Shown here: piece by piece, positions 51,329-59,478 of the stretch | Numbering within the stretch: position 1 is the first letter of the stretch | How the letters are laid out: the number at the start of each line of letters is the position of its first letter | Assembly (NCBI GenBank): GCA_963795055.1 | Contig: CAWCGJ010000004.1 | Location: 39,923-103,922 of the forward strand | Reading direction: 5' to 3' | DNA: 64,000 nucleotides | Source: JASHPR01 sp963795055 | GTDB taxonomy: Bacteria; Actinomycetota; Actinomycetes; Streptosporangiales; Streptosporangiaceae | Made by a program: the position numbers and the translations under genes | Notes under the pieces: model-generated | Told to the model about the DNA's origin: nothing | Seen by the model: only the letters and a program-made list of their open reading frames with translations | Databases searched by the model: none

Positions 51329-51438
51329 GGCCCCGCTTCCCGGACGGTCCGGACGCCATCCGTGACGTTCGGGCACGTCCCGACGACAGCCTGTCTTGGC
51401 TAGCGATCCTACGGCCGGGATACCTAGTTCCCGCAGCG

Positions 51439-52512
51439 TCATCGGGCCGCTTCCTGGCCGGCGGGGCGGGCGGATGGCTGCCGGGTCCTGTTCCACCACA
51501 GCGAGAGCGCGAGCGCGGCGGCGATGAACAGGCCGCCGAAGCCGGCGAACCACGCGGCGATGTCGAGGTGCTCGCGAATGATCGTGAACGTGCCGGAGAG
51601 GTGGCCGAGGGCGGCCTTGAGCTCGTCGGCGTTCTGCGCGCGGTAGAACTTGCCGCCGGTGATGCTGGCGATCTGCCGCAGCGCGCCGTAGTCGGCGACG
51701 AGCGGGTTGCGCCCGCCGAACCCGCCGCCGAATCCACCACCGTATCCGCCCCCGCCGAACCCGCCGAACTGCGAGCCGCTGCACACCAGGGGCGCGGGGT
51801 TGGTGGTGCCGAACCCGATCGTGAAGACGCGTACGCCACGGGCGGCGGCCTGCCGCGCCGCGGTCTGCGGGTCGACGCCCGCGTTGTTCGACCCGTCGGT
51901 GAGCACGACAATCACGTCGTGCGCATAGCCGCGGACACTCGCGGGGCGCGCGCCGGTCGGCGCGACGGAGGGGTCGACCTGCGCGATGGCGTCGAGCGAG
52001 GTCAGGATGCCCTGGCCGATCGCGGTGCCCCGCGAGGTGGACAGGCCGCTCAGGGCGCGCAGCAGGGCGCCCTGATCAGTGGTCGGAGGCACGAGGACCC
52101 CGGCGGTTCCCGCGAACGTGACGAGGCCGATGCGCGGCCCGCCCGCCTCGGACTTGATGAAGGCGCTCGCCGCGTCCTCGGCGGCGGTGATGCGGTTCGG
52201 GCGCACGTCGGTGGAGCACATCGAGCCCGAGACGTCGAGAGCGAGCATGACCGTACCGGACGACGACGGGACCGGCACGGTGGCCTGCGGGCGCGCGGCG
52301 CCGACGCCGAGCACGGCCAGCCCGAGCAGCAGCAGCGCCGCGGGGATGAGCCTGCGCCAGCGGTTGCGGCCGGGAAGGGACGCGCGGACGAGCGCGATCG
52401 ACGTCACGCGCACCGCCCCGCGGCGACGTCGGCGTCGCGTCCACCACCAGGCCGCGATCACCAGCGGGATGGCCAGGAGGGCCAGCAGCGCCCACGGCCA
52501 GGACAGCGACAT
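51439..52512 (-). CDS. VWA domain membrane protein (BatA/B-like)
   Basis: 357 residues. A membrane anchor (about 5-22 and 58-76) precedes a von Willebrand A domain with MIDAS DVSGSM and a later TDGSNN. A final membrane helix (FAGFGGLFIAAALALSLWW) ends it. Before the last part of the domain is a Gly/Phe insertion (GFGGGGYGGGFGGGFGG) that is unusual. It starts directly after the upstream VWA stop. With MoxR and DUF58 it forms a Bat-type operon, thought to assist envelope or stress functions. Confidence 0.9.
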   Translation of the reverse strand: MSLSWPWALLALLAIPLVIAAWWWTRRRRRRGAVRVTSIALVRASLPGRNRWRRLIPAALLLLGLAVLGVGAARPQATVPVPSSSGTVMLALDVSGSMCSTDVRPNRITAAEDAASAFIKSEAGGPRIGLVTFAGTAGVLVPPTTDQGALLRALSGLSTSRGTAIGQGILTSLDAIAQVDPSVAPTGARPASVRGYAHDVIVVLTDGSNNAGVDPQTAARQAAARGVRVFTIGFGTTNPAPLVCSGSQFGGFGGGGYGGGFGGGFGGRNPLVADYGALRQIASITGGKFYRAQNADELKAALGHLSGTFTIIREHLDIAAWFAGFGGLFIAAALALSLWWNRTRQPSARPAGQEAAR

Positions 52513-53466
52513 TCAGATCACCCGTCCCGATCGGACCACGGTGAGAACGGAGCCCGCGGCGAGAAGCACCAGGGCCAGGGCAATGAACGCACCCGCGAGC
52601 GGCAGCTGCTGGCTCGTGATCGTCAGCCGGAGCTTGATCGTCGAGGCGATGCGGTCCAGCTCGCTGGCATCCGAGACGGGGTAGTACGTGCCGCGGGTGG
52701 CCTGCGCGATCGACTTCAGGGTGCCGGGCTCGAGCGCCGTGAACAGGTGATAGCCGTCAACGTCCACGGTGGTCCCTGCGGTGGTGCCGACCCCGACGGT
52801 GTCGACGCGCACGCCCGCCTTCTCGGCAGTTGCGGTGGCCGCGGTGGTGACGCTGGCCGCGCCCTCATCCTGGCCGTCGGAGAAGATCACGATCGTGGCC
52901 GACGGCCAGTATCCGATGCCGGGTACCGTGCCGTTGCGTCCGACGGAGATCGCCTTGCCCGTGATCGCGGACAGCGAGGTGATGATGGCCGAGCCCAGCG
53001 AGGTTCCGCCGGAAACCGTCAGGCGCCCGATCGCCGCCTCCGCCTCGGCGTGGTCACCATCTGGCCGGTCGGTGATGAGGGCGCCCTCCTCGAAGGCGAC
53101 GATGCCGATGTCGATGCTGTCCGGCTGGGCCGCGATGAACGACCGCGCCGCCCGCTGCGCGGTCGCCAGCCGGTCTGGGGCGACGTCCTTGGCGCCCATG
53201 CTGTTGGACACGTCCATGGCGAGGATGACGGTGCCCGACGCGCGGGGCACCGGGAGCGATGCCGCCGGGCCGGCGACAGCGATCGCGAGCACTGCGATGC
53301 CCGCGATCGTCAGCCACACCCCGGTCTGCTGCGCGCGGCTCGGCCCGGCGACGCCGGCCGCCGCCAGCGCCGCGGACCGCCGCCGGGAGACGGCGACGGC
53401 GGCGCAGCCCAGGGCCGCGGCGACGAGCAGGCCGACCGCCAGCAGCGCGGGAGAGGAGAAGGTCAT
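52513..53466 (-). CDS. VWA domain membrane protein
   Basis: 317 residues. MIDAS DVSNSM at about residue 86, then FEEGALITDRPDGD, GGTSLGSAI and FSDGQDEG, which complete a metal-binding VWA fold. Hydrophobic segments at about 5-25, 52-70 and 292-312 anchor it. Overlap ATGA with the DUF58 gene upstream. It is a paralogue of the next VWA gene. Confidence 0.92.
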   Translation of the reverse strand: MTFSSPALLAVGLLVAAALGCAAVAVSRRRSAALAAAGVAGPSRAQQTGVWLTIAGIAVLAIAVAGPAASLPVPRASGTVILAMDVSNSMGAKDVAPDRLATAQRAARSFIAAQPDSIDIGIVAFEEGALITDRPDGDHAEAEAAIGRLTVSGGTSLGSAIITSLSAITGKAISVGRNGTVPGIGYWPSATIVIFSDGQDEGAASVTTAATATAEKAGVRVDTVGVGTTAGTTVDVDGYHLFTALEPGTLKSIAQATRGTYYPVSDASELDRIASTIKLRLTITSQQLPLAGAFIALALVLLAAGSVLTVVRSGRVI

Positions 53467-54347
53467 GCGCGCCTGCGATGGGTCCGGGTGACGACCTCGA
53501 TGAGCGAGTCGGCCAGGTCGTCCGCGGTGCTGATGCGCTGCAGGAGCACCCCAGCCCGGCGCGTGCCGGCGTCCAGCCGGGCGTCACGCTCGCCCGCGCC
53601 CGCCCGGAAGCGTGCCCGCAGCAGCGGGTCGCCGGAGTCGACGACGAGCTGCTCTCCGGTCTCGGCGTCCTCCACGACGATCAGCCCGGCGTCGGGCAGC
53701 TCGTCGTCGGCGGCGTCGATGACGCGAAGGGCGACGACTTCGTGGCGCGGGGTCAGCCGCAGCAGGGAGCGTTCCCAGTCACCGGTGCCGATGAAGTCGG
53801 ACACGGCGACGATGAGGCTGCGGCGCCGCGCGATCCGCGCTGCCGCGTCGAGCATGGCGGCAAGATCGGTTGTGCTGCCGCGCCGGGCGTCGGCGGTGCG
53901 AGCGAGTTCGGCGCCGATGCGCAGGACGTGCCGGCGGCCCGTCCCGGGCGGCACCACGCGCACCATCCCGGTGTCGTAGAACACCGCCCCGACGCGGTTC
54001 CCGCCCCGGCCGAACAGCCGGGCCAGGACGAGGGCCAGCTCGGCGAGCACGTCATGCTTCCCGCGACCCGGCGCGCCCACCGCCATGGACGCCGAGCGGT
54101 CGAGCACCAGCCACGCGGTGAGCTCGCGGTCCTCGTTGAACATGCGCAGGTACGGCTCGCCCAGCCGGGCGGTGACGTTCCAGTCGATGTGCCTCGCGTC
54201 GTCGCCCTCGACGTAGCCGCGCAGGCCGGCCAGATCGGTCCCGGACCCGCGGTGCGCGGTGCGGTAACCGCCCTGCACCCGTCCCTCCAGGCGGCGGATA
54301 ACCCGCCATTCCAGCCGGAGCAGGAGTCGTTCGGGGACGGTGCGCAC
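53463..54347 (-). CDS. DUF58 domain-containing protein
   Basis: About 294 residues from GTG 54347. GYRTAHRGSGTDLAGLRGYVEGDDARHIDWNVTARLGEPYLRMFNEDRELTAWLVLDRSASM contains the DUF58 signature (D-x-R-x-I-x-W) and a VWA-like MIDAS (DRSAS). SDFIGTGDWERSL matches later conserved sequence. It starts 5 bp after the MoxR stop and overlaps the VWA gene (ATGA). The MoxR-DUF58-VWA association implies a chaperone-like assembly. Confidence 0.9.
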   Translation of the reverse strand: MRTVPERLLLRLEWRVIRRLEGRVQGGYRTAHRGSGTDLAGLRGYVEGDDARHIDWNVTARLGEPYLRMFNEDRELTAWLVLDRSASMAVGAPGRGKHDVLAELALVLARLFGRGGNRVGAVFYDTGMVRVVPPGTGRRHVLRIGAELARTADARRGSTTDLAAMLDAAARIARRRSLIVAVSDFIGTGDWERSLLRLTPRHEVVALRVIDAADDELPDAGLIVVEDAETGEQLVVDSGDPLLRARFRAGAGERDARLDAGTRRAGVLLQRISTADDLADSLIEVVTRTHRRRA

Positions 54348-54351
54348 GGGC

Positions 54352-55332
54352 TCACCGGCCCTGCAGGACGACCTCGGGCTCGGGCACGGCGTCCAGCACC
54401 CGGGCGATGAGGTCGTCGGCGCTGACGTCGTCGGCGAGTGCCTCGTACGACAGCACGACGCGGTGCCGCAGCACGTCCGCGGCGAGCTCGCTGACGTCGT
54501 AGGGCAGCACGTAGTCGCGGCCCCGCAGGAACGCCAGCGCCCGCCCGCCGACGACCAGCGCGATGGAGGCACGGGGGCTGGCGCCGTAGGTCAGGAACCG
54601 CTTCATCTCGTCCAGCCCGGCCAGGCCAGGCAGGCGGGTCGCGGCCACCAGGCGGACGGCGTAGTCGGTGATGGCGGGGTCGACGTACAGTTGCTGCACG
54701 CGCTCCTGCATCTTGATCAGGTCCTCGGGCGTCAGCATCGCCCGGATCGGCTCGGCCGGGCGCAGCGCGCGGTCGACGATGGCGCGCTCCTCATGGGAGC
54801 TGGGGTAGCTGACGAGGACCTTCATCATGAACCGGTCGACCTGCGCCTCCGGCAGCGGGTAGGTGCCCTCCGACTCGATCGGGTTCTGCGTCGCCATGAC
54901 CAGGAACGGCTCGGGTACCCGGAAGGTCTCGCGGCCGATCGTGACCTGGTGCTCCTGCATGACCTCGAGCAGAGCGCTCTGCACCTTGGCGGGAGCACGG
55001 TTGATCTCGTCGGCCAGCAGCAGGTTCGCGAAGACCGGGCCGAGCAGGGTCTCGAACTCGCCGGTGTGCTGGTGGTAGACCCGCGTCCCGGTCAGGTCGG
55101 CGGGCACCAGGTCGGGGGTGAACTGGATGCGCTGGAACTGCCCGCCGACCGCCGCTGCTAGTGACTTCACGGCGAGCGTCTTGGCCAGGCCTGGCACCCC
55201 CTCCACGAGCAGGTGCCCGCCGGACAGCAGGGCGACCGCCATCCGTTCCAGCAGCAGGTCCTGGCCGACGATGGTGCGTTTGACCTCGAACAGCACGCTC
55301 TCGAGCGGGTTCGCGGAATTGGCCGGGCTCAT
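54352..55332 (-). CDS. moxR: MoxR-family AAA+ ATPase
   Basis: 326 residues. Walker A is GVPGLAKT, Walker B LLLADEINRAPAKVQSALLEVMQEHQV, sensor 1 MATQNPIESEGTYPLPEAQVDRFM. LTYGASPRASIAL is the MoxR sensor 2/C-terminal signature. It probably remodels or activates a partner with metal-binding VWA domains. It lies 25 bp after the serine protease gene and 5 bp before DUF58, consistent with one operon of five genes. Confidence 0.96.
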   Translation of the reverse strand: MSPANSANPLESVLFEVKRTIVGQDLLLERMAVALLSGGHLLVEGVPGLAKTLAVKSLAAAVGGQFQRIQFTPDLVPADLTGTRVYHQHTGEFETLLGPVFANLLLADEINRAPAKVQSALLEVMQEHQVTIGRETFRVPEPFLVMATQNPIESEGTYPLPEAQVDRFMMKVLVSYPSSHEERAIVDRALRPAEPIRAMLTPEDLIKMQERVQQLYVDPAITDYAVRLVAATRLPGLAGLDEMKRFLTYGASPRASIALVVGGRALAFLRGRDYVLPYDVSELAADVLRHRVVLSYEALADDVSADDLIARVLDAVPEPEVVLQGR

Positions 55333-55357
55333 CTGTCCCCTCCGGATGCTTCGGCGG

Positions 55358-56164
55358 TCATAGCTGAGGCCCGTGCCCGGGCCCGGTGCCGCCCCCGCCG
55401 CCGAGCGCGGCGCCGATGGGCACCGCGAACCCGATGCCGGCGAAGGCGTCCTCGTGGGCCGGGTTGGCGATCGAGACGACGATGCCGACGATCAGGCCGC
55501 GGGCGTCGAGCAGCGGGCCGCCGGAGCTTCCCGGGTTGACCGACGCGTCGAACTGGATGAGCCCGGAGTAGGTGCCTTCGGCAGTCTGCGCGGTCCGGTT
55601 GAGACCAGAGACCACGCCGGCGGACACGCTGTCGGCCAGGCCGAGCGGGTTGCCGACCGCGACCACTGGCGCCCCCACATCGGTGCCGCCGCCGAGCGCC
55701 GCCGGTACCACAACCTCCGGGAGTGACACCGGGCTGAGCACCGCGACATCCAGCTTGGGATTGGCGGAGACGAGGGTCGCCGACGTCGTCGTGCCGTCGA
55801 AGAACGTGACCGTGATCTGCGTAGCGCCGGCGATGACGTGATTCGCGGTTACGATCGTGCCGTCATCCGCCACGATCACGCCGGAGCCGAGCGCGTCGTT
55901 GGTGCGGATTATGACCACCGACGGCCTGACCCGCTGGTAAATGGCCGACACCGACGGGCTCGCGGTCGCGGTGGGTCTGGGCGTCGCAGCGGGACTGGCA
56001 TTCGTGGTCACCTCGCGGCGGGTCGCGAGCACCGCGATCACCGCCACCACTACCACCGCGGCCGCGACCACCGTGACCGCGGGGAGGGCCACGCGACGAC
56101 GTCGGCCGCGAGCCGCAGCCGGGCGCGGCTCGGCGTCCGTGACACCAGCAGGCTCGCGATCCAT
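55358..56164 (-). CDS. Membrane-anchored trypsin-like serine protease (HtrA-like)
   Basis: 268 residues. A cytoplasmic Arg-rich N-terminus and one membrane helix (residues 27-47), then a Ser/Thr/Pro linker, then the protease domain outside. The catalytic residues are His109 (VTANHV), Asp139 (KLDVAVL) and Ser214 (NPGSSGGP). No PDZ domain. The C-terminus is Gly-rich. First gene of the MoxR operon. It could cleave a substrate folded or regulated by the MoxR-VWA system. Confidence 0.9.
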   Translation of the reverse strand: MDREPAGVTDAEPRPAAARGRRRRVALPAVTVVAAAVVVVAVIAVLATRREVTTNASPAATPRPTATASPSVSAIYQRVRPSVVIIRTNDALGSGVIVADDGTIVTANHVIAGATQITVTFFDGTTTSATLVSANPKLDVAVLSPVSLPEVVVPAALGGGTDVGAPVVAVGNPLGLADSVSAGVVSGLNRTAQTAEGTYSGLIQFDASVNPGSSGGPLLDARGLIVGIVVSIANPAHEDAFAGIGFAVPIGAALGGGGGTGPGHGPQL

Positions 56165-56487
56165 TGCCTCACACAGAGAATAAGTTTGCCTACAGGATAA
56201 GAGCGGAACCTGAGGCTCAGCCGAAGAAGAGGTGCAAGCAGGATTGACGCCGCGCCCTGCGCCCCGCCCGGGACGTCAGACCCGTCGGGGCGCCCACCCG
56301 CAGCCCGCTGTGCGGCTCGCGGTGCGCTCGGCATCGCAGCCAGATGGCACCGGCTGACGGCGGTGCAGGCACGCCCGGCCGTCATGCCCGACTTGCGGGA
56401 TAACGCGACGACGCGTATCGTGCCGATATATCAACTCGATACATCGGGCCGACACTTTGCCGTAGCCCGGCTGACGCGGGAGCCGCG
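56165..56487. other. Divergent intergenic region
   Basis: Contains no gene. AT-rich patches occur near the protease start (GAATAAGTTTGCC) and at 56422-56450, with the palindrome GATATATC and repeated CGATA. They are likely promoters of the divergent protease and methyltransferase genes. Confidence 0.5.
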
Positions 56488-57264
56488 ATGCGGCGGATCG
56501 ACTACGACACGGAGCAGTACCAGGACTACGCACGTGGCCGTGCGCTCACCGAGCAGCAGCTGCAGGCATGGATCAGCGCCTTCGGAGCCCAGCTGCCCGC
56601 GCGGCGCCCACTGGCGGGGCTGGACGTTGGCTCAGGGACGGGCAGGTTCACCCCCGCGCTGGCGCGAGCGTTCGGGCCGGTGACCGGCATCGAGCCGTCG
56701 GTCCGTATGCGCGAGATCGCGCAGGCGCAGTCCCGGCATCCCGGTGTGCGGTACGCGGCAGGCTCCGCCGAGGACATGCCAGTGCCGTCCGGCAGCGCCG
56801 ACTACGCCCTCATGTTCTTGTCCTGGCACCACGTCCAGGACAAGCCCCGGGCCGCCCGGGAGCTGGCCAGGGTGCTCAGGCCCGCCGGGCGGCTGCTGCT
56901 GCGCTCGAATTTTAGCGACCACCATCCCGCGCCGTGGTGGCTGGAGCACTTCCCCCGCGGGTTCGAGGTAGACGCCGCGCTGTTTCAGCCGCTACACGAG
57001 GTCATCGCGGCGTTCACGTCGGCCGGCTGGCGCGTGGCCAGCTTCGGCACGGTTACCGAGCCGTCCTCCGGCACCCGCAGTGACATGCTCGAACGGCTGC
57101 ACCTGCGCACTCTTTCGTTCTTCGCTCACCTCAGTCCCGACGAGCTGGAGGCCGGCTTTCGCCGCCTGGAGCAGGCTGTTGCCGCAGATCCCTGTGCACC
57201 AGCGCCGGTGTTTTCTGAGCCGCTGCTCACGCTCGAACGGCGCTCCGGCGCCCAGGCGCATTAG
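56488..57264 (+). CDS. Class I SAM-dependent methyltransferase
   Basis: 258 residues. LDVGSGTGRFTPALARAFG (motif I, about residue 44), GIEPSVRMREIA (motif II), ALMFLSWHHVQDK (motif IV) and LARVLRPAGRLLLRSN (motif V) are clear. Methyltransf_11/25 type. It faces away from the protease and precedes a histidine kinase remnant. Substrate unknown. Confidence 0.9.
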   Translation: MRRIDYDTEQYQDYARGRALTEQQLQAWISAFGAQLPARRPLAGLDVGSGTGRFTPALARAFGPVTGIEPSVRMREIAQAQSRHPGVRYAAGSAEDMPVPSGSADYALMFLSWHHVQDKPRAARELARVLRPAGRLLLRSNFSDHHPAPWWLEHFPRGFEVDAALFQPLHEVIAAFTSAGWRVASFGTVTEPSSGTRSDMLERLHLRTLSFFAHLSPDELEAGFRRLEQAVAADPCAPAPVFSEPLLTLERRSGAQAH

Positions 57265-57277
57265 GCGTGCTGGCGCG

Positions 57278-57436
57278 AGTCGCCCGGTGGGCCTCTGGAA
57301 CTTTCCTGATGTCTTCGAAGAACTGACGTTCGTCGCCGTCCCGGTGGTGGGCTTCGTGCTGGCATCGCGGCGGCCCGCGAGCAAGATCGGCTGGATCTTC
57401 CTCGCTACCGGCCTGCTGCTGAGCGGCGTACATAGT
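57278..57436 (+). pseudogene. Histidine kinase N-terminal membrane fragment
   Basis: The frame reads FPDVFEELTFVAVPVVGFVLASRRPASKIGWIFLATGLLLSGV. Membrane helix, ASRRPxxxIGWIF and second helix are the pattern of N-terminal sensor domains of actinobacterial histidine kinases. The rest, including the H-box and ATPase, is absent. Confidence 0.55.
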
Positions 57437-57504
57437 TGGACGTTTCGTAAGATGGAGAGGATGCTAAGTTTCCTGGACATAGGCACGATGGCCTCGGAGG
57501 ACCG

Positions 57505-58140
57505 ATGCCGCGAGGGCGGACACTCTTCTGGACGATTATCGGAAGCGTCGTAGCTGCGGTAGCGGTAGTAATAGCACTAATCGAAGTCAATCCCGGCACG
57601 CCGCCAAAAGCAGCCTCGTCGCCCGTGGCAGGCTCGTCGCCCGTGCCTCACATTTCGGCTAGTGCAAACTCCCAAGCTAGCAAGTCTGCCCCAGTGGTGA
57701 TTCCGAAGACTTCCAGCTCGTCCTCGTTCTCATATCTCTCAGATCTGGTACCTTCCGGGAATCTCGGCGAGCTGGTGAACCCGGGTCCGGTCAAGATAGA
57801 CGGATCAATTTATCCCAAGAGCATCTTGTTCTATTGTAACACTGGCGATCCAACTGCTTTTCCTGCATATAAGCTAGAGCATAACGCTCGCCGGTTCCAA
57901 GCTACTATTGGACTTGGGGCCAAGTTTCCGCCACAGTTCGAAGCGGCCGTAATACTAGTTGGCGATGGGCACACTCTCCGGACCTTTACTGTCAGCGGCC
58001 TTAGGCCAGAAACCGTCGATGTCAATGTAACAGGGGTCCATGCCCTCCAACTCGAATGCTTCGGTTCCGGTCAGTCTTTGTCGGCCGGTTGGGCCATTTC
58101 TGTAGCGTGGGGCAACGCACGTGTCGTAGAACGACATTGA
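57505..58140 (+). CDS. NPCBM-like domain protein, membrane-anchored
   Basis: 211 residues, with lower GC than neighbours. A membrane anchor at residues 7-26 is followed by a Ser/Pro/Ala linker to about 70. The domain reads YLSDLVPSGN, then KIDGSIYPKSILFYCNTG, YKLEHNARRFQATIGLGA and VDVNVTGVHALQLECFG, close to NPCBM carbohydrate-binding modules. It probably sits outside the cell. GGAGG is just upstream. The odd composition and position among remnants suggest recent transfer. Confidence 0.75.
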   Translation: MPRGRTLFWTIIGSVVAAVAVVIALIEVNPGTPPKAASSPVAGSSPVPHISASANSQASKSAPVVIPKTSSSSSFSYLSDLVPSGNLGELVNPGPVKIDGSIYPKSILFYCNTGDPTAFPAYKLEHNARRFQATIGLGAKFPPQFEAAVILVGDGHTLRTFTVSGLRPETVDVNVTGVHALQLECFGSGQSLSAGWAISVAWGNARVVERH

Positions 58141-58239
58141 CCGCGGTTGTCTCGTCGCTGGCTCGGACGTCTCCTCCGGTGATCTTGCAGCGGAACACGA
58201 GGGCGATGATGGCGCGGGTCATCACCCCCTGGGCGGAGA

Positions 58240-58356
58240 TACCGGCCTCGTGACACGCCGCTAGCGCGCTGGCCGCGTAGTGATCCTCGACCACGATGAA
58301 CCGGTCACCGGCGCGGCCGCGGCGTCGAGGAGCGTGTTGGTGTCGATCGTCCTCAC
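58240..58356 (-). pseudogene. Transketolase C-terminal fragment
   Basis: From GTG 58356 the frame reads VRTIDTNTLLDAAAA. After a one-base loss it continues TGDRFIVVEDHYAASALAACHEAG. This is the start of the transketolase C-terminal domain (S-x-x-x-P-I-D-x-x-T-L-L-x-A-A, then VVxEDHY). Nothing upstream or downstream completes the enzyme. Confidence 0.6.
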
Positions 58357-58465
58357 TATCGCTCGATTCAAGCGATGCCGGTGCACGCCAGGCGTGGTGG
58401 GATCGGGATAAGGAGCAACGCGACCGGAGTCAGGGCTCCGACGATTCCGGACATAGGAGGCCACC

Positions 58466-58806
58466 ATGACCTCGGCAACAACCGGACCAGCCAGGCGCGC
58501 GCACGGGCGCCGTGTCGAAGGCCACGGCCTGATCGTGTTCGCGTCGGTCCTGCTGGTGATCATCGGCTGCTTCAACCTGATCGACGGCATCGCCGCGATC
58601 GCCCGCTCACACGTTTTGTCGCCAACGCGCACTACGTGATCGGAAACCTGCGGACCTGGGGCTGGATCACGCTGATCATCGGCGCCCTGCAGCTACTGGC
58701 CGCGGCCGGGGTGGTGACCGGCAACCAGCTGGCCCGCTGGTTCGCCGTGCTGGTGCTCGGGCTCAACGCGATCGACCAGATGTTCTTCGCCAACCTCGCC
58801 GCCTGA
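58466..58806 (+). pseudogene. Small membrane protein (DUF7144-like), one-base frameshift
   Basis: Starting MTSATTGPARRAHGRRVEGHG from ATG 58466 (GGAGG before it), the frame holds one membrane helix. It changes at 58613-58617, where adding a T to the TTTT run restores VFVANAHYVIGNLRTWGWITLIIGALQLLAAAG and two more helices. The repaired protein of 113 residues matches the four-helix DUF7144-type family of actinobacteria. The single missing T in a homopolymer could be an error. Confidence 0.75.
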
Positions 58807-58853
58807 TACACCGGGCACGAGAGTCGGCCGCGCCTGGGCAAGGGGGGGCTGGT

Positions 58854-59114
58854 ATGAAGACGACAAGGCTGGCGCGCAGGCTGGGCCTGGACGGGAACCC
58901 GCTGCTCCGGCGCAGTACCGGCTTGGCCGCGGGACGCACGGTCCGGCTTTGGGTGGACGCGGCGGGCTTACCGACTGGTCCTCCTGCCCGCTACGGTGCG
59001 CCGGTGGCCAGCGAGGCCAGCCCTGACGACCTGCCACGCGACCACAGGGGCACCGCGAGGGCTGGCGGCCTGATGGGACAGGCTAGGGCTGGCGGGAGAA
59101 GGGGCAGGCGATGA
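58854..59114 (+). pseudogene. Truncated Rv1733c-like membrane protein N-terminus
   Basis: MKTTRLARRLGLDGNPLLRRS resembles the start of the Rv1733c family of actinobacterial membrane proteins (basic lead with RNPLRR). The following sequence is Ala/Gly/Arg-rich without membrane helices and stops at 59112. The real gene was probably truncated and joined to unrelated DNA. Confidence 0.4.
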
Positions 59115-59251
59115 GCACCGACCAGATCCTGTTCGGGGTGGGCCTGATCCTGGTGCTCGCGGTGGGCTCGCAGGTGCTGGCGAGCCGGCTGCGCATCCCG
59201 GCACTGATCATCCTGCTCCCGGCGGGCTTCACCGCAGGCGCGCCCGGTTGA
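59111..59251 (+). pseudogene. Cation/proton antiporter N-terminal fragment
   Basis: 46 residues: MSTDQILFGVGLILVLAVGSQVLASRLRIPALIILLPAGFTAGA, typical of the first helices of CPA1/CPA2 antiporters (LASRLRIPALIILLPAG). It stops just after GAPG at 59251, where a convergent fragment begins. A full protein would have 400 or more residues. Confidence 0.7.
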
Positions 59252-59336
59252 ACCTGCGGCTCACCGTCGCCGCGAGACTGAGCTTCGTCCAGTCCGCGCG
59301 TTGCAAGAGCCCGGCAAGCTCCTGCTCAGTAATCAC
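59241..59336 (-). pseudogene. N-terminal gene fragment facing the antiporter fragment
   Basis: From GTG 59336 (GGAGG upstream): MITEQELAGLLQRADWTKLSLAATVSRRFN. It ends in the same bases (59241-59251) where the antiporter fragment ends. The Leu-rich helix resembles a small regulatory or scaffold protein that I cannot identify. Confidence 0.5.
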
Positions 59337-59406
59337 GACCTAGCCTCCTACGGACAACCAACGGCGATCGCGCCGCGCGGCGACCACTGGGTCGCGTCCA
59401 AGATCC

Positions 59407-59444
59407 GGTGTAAATAAGACGACGGGCGTAGGTTCCCCTTCAAG
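59407..59444 (+). repeat. Left terminal inverted repeat of IS256-like element
   Basis: GGTGTAAAT begins at 59407, with GGGCG, AGGTTCC and CTTCA following. The complement of the window end reads GGTGTAAATCGG, then GGGCGAGGTTCC and GCTTCA, so the two arms match with a few extra bases in the left arm. Confidence 0.85.
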
Positions 59445-59478
59445 AGCTACCAACTCATCGAAGGAAGGACCTACACCC

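Noticed and set aside
51010..53979. 989-residue plus-strand frame opposite the VWA genes
   Set aside because: No start signal or domain, and the minus strand carries three well-supported genes with overlaps.
57505..58140. Antisense 58022-58294 minus ORF as a gene
   Set aside because: It has no recognisable protein pattern past the transketolase-like segment and overlaps the NPCBM gene.
58022..58360. PIN-domain toxin suggested by TIDTNTLLDA
   Set aside because: PIN domains need a D-T-N/S-x-x-L at the start but also later acidic residues. Here the next conserved stretch is TGDRFIVVEDHY, which matches transketolase.
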